NCBI RefSeq assembly: GCF_905475395.1
Contig: NC_058337.1
Span: forward strand, 116,430,368-116,494,367
Length of the DNA stretch: 64,000 nt
Reading direction: 5' to 3'
Origin: Chrysoperla carnea
Taxonomy: Eukaryota > Arthropoda > Insecta > Neuroptera > Chrysopidae
Shown in pieces: positions 63,945 to 64,000 of the stretch; the stretch's first letter is position 1; each line of letters starts with the position of its first letter. The notes below the pieces were generated by a model. It searched no databases and had not been told where the DNA came from. It saw only the letters and a list, made by a program, of their open reading frames with translations. Both the position numbers and the translations under genes were made by a program.

Positions 63945-64000
63945 CGCCCGAGCAGGGACTTGAACCCTGGACCCTTGGATTAAAAGTCCAATGCTCTACC
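63945..64000 (-). tRNA. tRNA-Lys(UUU), partial (cut by window end)
   Basis: The 56 bases present are identical to the corresponding part of the tRNA-Lys at 59661-59733, from the discriminator G through the T arm and anticodon arm (TTT) to the start of the D arm. A run of seven A on the plus strand at 63930-63936 gives the polymerase III T-terminator. The 5' part of the gene lies past 64000. Confidence 0.93.

Overview
The window is AT-rich nuclear DNA of an insect. The evidence is GT-AG introns (many of about 55-65 bp), arthropod-specific prophenoloxidases, insect-type core promoters, a (TTAGG)n-like motif, tRNA-Lys genes and dense degenerate transposable elements. The order cannot be fixed from the sequence alone. 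No bacterial, CRISPR or intact viral gene is seen. All gene models below were built by reading splice sites and joining reading frames by hand.

Layout. (1) 1572-6305, minus: a complete five-exon M17 leucine aminopeptidase-like gene of the NPEPL1 / W07G4.4 type, 515 aa, with foldback elements in two of its introns. (2) 6306-13045: about 6.7 kb of AT-rich DNA without a supportable gene. (3) 13046-61507, minus: the insect orthologue of SCHIP1 (schwannomin-interacting protein 1), whose 5' end lies beyond the window. Its four 3' exons (13046-15606) encode the conserved C-terminal coiled-coil part. Upstream of them I find five different 5' ends: four small ATG-initiated exons (15665-16063, 19176-19298, 24649-24735, 32885-32938) and a large 540-codon exon (59888-61507) reached through exon 38910-39007. 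All five end in phase 0 and fit the same acceptor at 15606, so the locus looks like an alternative-promoter gene producing N-terminally different proteins. (4) 39235-54780, plus: three tandem prophenoloxidase genes (PPO-a 691 aa, PPO-b 685 aa, PPO-c 689 aa) lying antisense inside the about 20.9 kb Schip1 intron between 39008 and 59887. Each has a TATA box, a short non-coding leader exon and a leader intron. PPO-b and PPO-c are products of an about 4.5 kb tandem duplication that includes the upstream region with a GATA site. PPO-b carries replacements next to both copper centres. (5) 59661-59733 and 63945-64000, minus: tRNA-Lys(UUU) genes, the second cut by the window end.

Repeats fill the introns and intergenic DNA. 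They include a five-copy family of about 0.5 kb, several foldback or inverted-repeat elements, a pogo/Tigger-like MITE with clear TA-flanked termini, two tRNA-derived SINE types, satellite-like tandem monomers and a possible Helitron-type 3' end.

Functionally, the PPO genes encode the copper enzymes of the melanisation response. They are zymogens activated by proteolysis at a conserved Arg-Phe bond and are expected in haemocytes, cuticle or fat body. Schip1 encodes a cytoskeletal and Hippo-pathway adaptor. The aminopeptidase is a cytosolic metalloenzyme. Apart from the physical nesting, nothing suggests a shared pathway.
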